This document shows positions 3,672-6,006 of a stretch of DNA of 6,006 nucleotides, in pieces. The stretch lies in the NCBI GenBank assembly GCA_003516955.1, contig DPBN01000352.1, positions 1 to 6,006 on the forward strand. The letters are read 5' to 3'. Below the pieces are notes generated by a model. That model searched no databases and had not been told where the DNA came from. It was given only the letters and a program-made list of their open reading frames with translations. The stretch comes from Armatimonadota bacterium (GTDB lineage: Bacteria; Armatimonadota; Fimbriimonadia; Fimbriimonadales; Fimbriimonadaceae). Made by a program: the position numbers and the translations under genes. Every line of letters begins with the position of its first letter. The stretch's first letter is position 1.

Positions 3672-6006
3672 ATGCGCGCACGGTTGGCGGCCTTTCTGCT
3701 TCTCCTAGCCGGAGCCTCGTTCTGCGGAGCCGCGGAGGACAAGCCGAAGACCCCGGACGAGATTCAGGGCGAGCGCGTCGCGCAGGCGTATCGCGAGCTC
3801 GCCGCCTCCGTGGATCTGGACCAGATCGAGCGCACCTTCCGGGACGTGGCCGCCTTCGGCCCGAGGCTCGCCGGCAGCAAGGGAGAAGCCGACACCCTGG
3901 CCTACGCGGAGAGGCGCTTCCGGGAGCTCGGCCTGCGAGGCATCCGCCGGCAGACGTTCCGCGTGACGGTGCCCGACCCCGACGCCGTGGGCCAGCTCTC
4001 CGCCTCCGACGGCGGGTGGAAGGTGCCGGTGTTCCCGATGTGGCCCAACCTGGTCCGCACGTCCACCTGCGACGTCCAAGGCAGGGTCGTGTATGGCGGC
4101 GACGGCTCGCTCGAGTTCCTCAGCGGGCGCGAGGTGAAGGGCTCGATCGTTCTGATGGAGTTCAACTCCGCGGGACGGTGGCGCAACGCCGCCAAGCTCG
4201 GCGCCAAGGCCGTGGTGTTCCTCTCCCCCCGCCAGACGCTGCGGATGGAGGCCGAGCAGCGATTCAGCAGCGTTCCGCTGAACGTTCCCCGCTTCTACCT
4301 GGAGACGCGGCTCGCGGGGCCGGTGCTGGAGGCCGCCATGGCCGGCCGCACGGCTCGGCTCGTGTGCGACCAGAAGTGGGTGGTGCGCGAATCCGCCAAC
4401 GTGATCGGCGAACTGCCCGGCACCGACCGTTCCTTGGCCGGCGAGGCGATCGAGCTGTTCGTCCCGGTCGACTCCATGTGCGTGGTCCCGAAGCTGGCCT
4501 ACGGCGCCGAGGGGATCGGCAACCTCGCCGCCGCGCTGGAGGTGGTTCGCATCTACCGCCAGCGGGAGCATCGCCGACCGTTGCGCGTGATCGCGTCCGG
4601 CGCCCACGCTCTGGCCCTGCAGGGCGCCCGGGAGTACGTGGACGACTGGATCCGCAACGACCGCCCGGCGACGCTCCTCACCGTGACGCTGGACCTCGCC
4701 AGCGGCAACCGGGCCCTCGGCGTTTTCGGTCGCGGGTTCTTCGTGGACTACCGGTGGGAGGTCCATAGCGCCGTGGCCAGCCTCGCCCGAATCCTCCGCA
4801 AGCACGCGGAGCGCATGGCCCCCATCCTCGGCGCCCCGGACCCGCGCAACACCATCAGCGACACGATCAACCAGCAGGACAACCGCTGGTGGAGCAACAA
4901 CATCCCCACCCGGTTCGCGTTCGACTGCGAGATGTTCCTGATGGCCTCCGCGAACGCCGTCACGATCGCCACGATCGACGAGAGCCGCCCTCTGGTGGAC
5001 ACGCCGCTGGACACGCTGGACCGCGTCAACCGCCTCAACATCCTCCGACAAACGCAGACGCTGGCCTGCGCCTTCCTCCACCTGCTCAACGACACCTCGG
5101 TGAAGGGCGCGACCACCGACTTCCGACTGGATCTGGAGCCCGCGAAGCCCAAGCGCATGACGCTCACCGGCGGGTTCGCGGTGGTCGAGGGGCGCGTCGT
5201 CCGCTACGACCCCCTCAAGAGCTTCGTTCCCGACGTGCCCGTCGCGGGCTCCTTGGCCGTGAACCTCAACGCGAACAAGACGATGATGGGCGTGCGCGGC
5301 GACATGGTCACGATGACCGAGGGGGAGCAGGCCCGGTTCCGGTTCGTTGGAGTGGCGCCCACCACCTGCTACTACCAGGGATGGGGCTCGAACTGGGTGA
5401 GACCCACGAGGCTCGCCGCCTTCCACATCGCGCCGAACGGCGAGATCGACCAGGCCCCGGCCGACGGCCTGCGCGGGAGCATGGACTACCCGCGCAAGTT
5501 CGAGCTGAAGACCGGCTTCAAGTCCACGCCGATCGTTGTCTTCCCGTGCGTGGCCACCAATTTCTACGATTTGGTGGATCCCCAGGACCTCAAGGCGCTG
5601 ACCGACTTCCAGGTCCTGGACGCGGCCACCGACGCCCCGCCCGAGAACTTCGGCTTCTTCCGCGACGACAAGGACATGCGGATCAACACGGAGTCCGAGG
5701 AGACCGCGGTGATGTTCACCATGCCCCGCCAGCGGTTCAAGCTGCTGATGGGCACGGGCCTCGGCGAGGTGCGCCTGATCCTGACGAACGCGGACGCCCG
5801 GCACCCCGCGGGCAAGGGATACCTCGCCTTCGGCGCTTCCACCATCGGAGCGACCGGACGCGACGCCATCGCCGTCGGAGGCGTGTTCCCCTTCGTCGCC
5901 CTGCAGACGGCCCGCGACATCCTGGCGATCAACCAAGACCGACTCGACAAGTTCTCCAAGTACCGAATCGTCAGCAAGGGCGTGGAGGACATCCAAGCGA
6001 CGGCGC
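3672..6006 (+). CDS. Secreted PA-domain, M28-peptidase-like protein with degenerate active site (partial, runs off right edge)
   Basis: An open frame of 778 codons with no stop before the window edge. The ATG at 3672 has a good ribosome binding site and begins a Sec signal peptide (MRARLAAFLLLLAGASFCGAA). A helical segment follows (about 45-95), then a PA-like domain (about 130-225, with GSIVLMEFNSAGRWRNAAKLGAKAVVFLSP split across its core), then an M28 zinc-peptidase-like domain (about 245-455). The M28 scaffold is clear: NVIGELPG, VPVDS, GAEGIGN, LRVIASGAHALALQGAREYV, LDLASGN and VDTPLDTLD. By my by-eye alignment to canonical M28 motifs, the first His ligand is Pro265, the bridging Asp is Gly281, the Glu-Glu pair is Ala311-His312 and the last His is Asp443. 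Asp267 and Asp341 remain. Normal zinc-dependent aminopeptidase activity is therefore doubtful. Residues from about 498 include a beta-rich stretch like a carboxypeptidase-regulatory or Cna-B domain (GGFAVVEGRVVRYDP to ARFRFVGV), followed by unrecognised sequence. Total length must exceed 778 residues, far longer than a simple M28 enzyme. Confidence 0.83.
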   Translation, partial: MRARLAAFLLLLAGASFCGAAEDKPKTPDEIQGERVAQAYRELAASVDLDQIERTFRDVAAFGPRLAGSKGEADTLAYAERRFRELGLRGIRRQTFRVTVPDPDAVGQLSASDGGWKVPVFPMWPNLVRTSTCDVQGRVVYGGDGSLEFLSGREVKGSIVLMEFNSAGRWRNAAKLGAKAVVFLSPRQTLRMEAEQRFSSVPLNVPRFYLETRLAGPVLEAAMAGRTARLVCDQKWVVRESANVIGELPGTDRSLAGEAIELFVPVDSMCVVPKLAYGAEGIGNLAAALEVVRIYRQREHRRPLRVIASGAHALALQGAREYVDDWIRNDRPATLLTVTLDLASGNRALGVFGRGFFVDYRWEVHSAVASLARILRKHAERMAPILGAPDPRNTISDTINQQDNRWWSNNIPTRFAFDCEMFLMASANAVTIATIDESRPLVDTPLDTLDRVNRLNILRQTQTLACAFLHLLNDTSVKGATTDFRLDLEPAKPKRMTLTGGFAVVEGRVVRYDPLKSFVPDVPVAGSLAVNLNANKTMMGVRGDMVTMTEGEQARFRFVGVAPTTCYYQGWGSNWVRPTRLAAFHIAPNGEIDQAPADGLRGSMDYPRKFELKTGFKSTPIVVFPCVATNFYDLVDPQDLKALTDFQVLDAATDAPPENFGFFRDDKDMRINTESEETAVMFTMPRQRFKLLMGTGLGEVRLILTNADARHPAGKGYLAFGASTIGATGRDAIAVGGVFPFVALQTARDILAINQDRLDKFSKYRIVSKGVEDIQATA

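Noticed and set aside
2161..3708. A long plus-strand frame crossing the acetyltransferase and prepilin genes
   Set aside because: It is Arg, Ser and Pro-rich low-complexity translation in the wrong frame. Both true frames have clear family motifs.
3672..3740. Lipoprotein signal on the M28-like protein
   Set aside because: The Cys in the signal region is preceded by Ala-Ser-Phe, and Phe at -1 does not fit a lipobox. An ordinary signal peptidase I site after CGAA is more likely.
3705..5996. A 763-codon minus-strand open frame opposite the M28-like gene
   Set aside because: Its translation is rich in His, Arg, Gly, Val and Asp with no domain, signal or membrane pattern, as expected for the antisense of a GC-rich gene. 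The plus-strand frame shows a signal peptide, a ribosome binding site and recognisable PA and M28 motifs.

Overview
The window is high-GC bacterial chromosome carrying ordinary cellular genes. There are no mobile elements, tRNA or rRNA genes, CRISPR arrays or phage genes. The best taxonomic clue is the prepilin-like gene at 2762-3616. It combines an N-terminal FSLIELL methylation segment, a downstream MYVGDWDDTFP stretch and a C-terminal H-X9-DG motif. H-X9-DG pseudopilins are typical of Armatimonadota, Planctomycetota, Verrucomicrobiota and Lentisphaerota, and the wording after the helix is most like Armatimonadota (Fimbriimonas-type). This placement is an inference from motifs, not a database result.

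Layout. On the minus strand a rhomboid intramembrane serine protease (720 to 52) is followed by the first 24 codons of a possible membrane or secreted protein (74 to 1, running off the left edge), overlapping the rhomboid end by 23 nt. A compact divergent promoter region of about 45 bp (721-765) separates these from a plus-strand series. That series is a secreted alpha/beta hydrolase (766-1983), a GNAT acetyltransferase (1980-2705, 4-nt GTGA overlap with the hydrolase), a type IV prepilin-like H-X9-DG protein (2762-3616) and a large secreted protein with a PA domain and an M28-peptidase-like fold (3672 to beyond 6006). The last gene is open at the right edge. It has lost most canonical M28 zinc ligands and its catalytic Glu.

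The hydrolase and acetyltransferase look translationally coupled. The prepilin gene has its own candidate -10 box, and the M28-like gene follows it by 55 bp with a purine-rich ribosome binding site and no visible promoter, so it may be read from upstream. Three genes (rhomboid, hydrolase, prepilin) have a -10-like hexamer only 8-15 nt before the start codon and no Shine-Dalgarno sequence, which suggests very short or leaderless mRNAs.

Four of the six proteins carry a signal or membrane N-terminus, besides the multi-pass rhomboid, so the region is mostly about the envelope and exterior. I see no evidence that the genes form one pathway. The points most worth a second look are the degenerate active site of the M28-like protein, the short beta-rich C-terminal extension of the hydrolase, and the back-to-back promoters.
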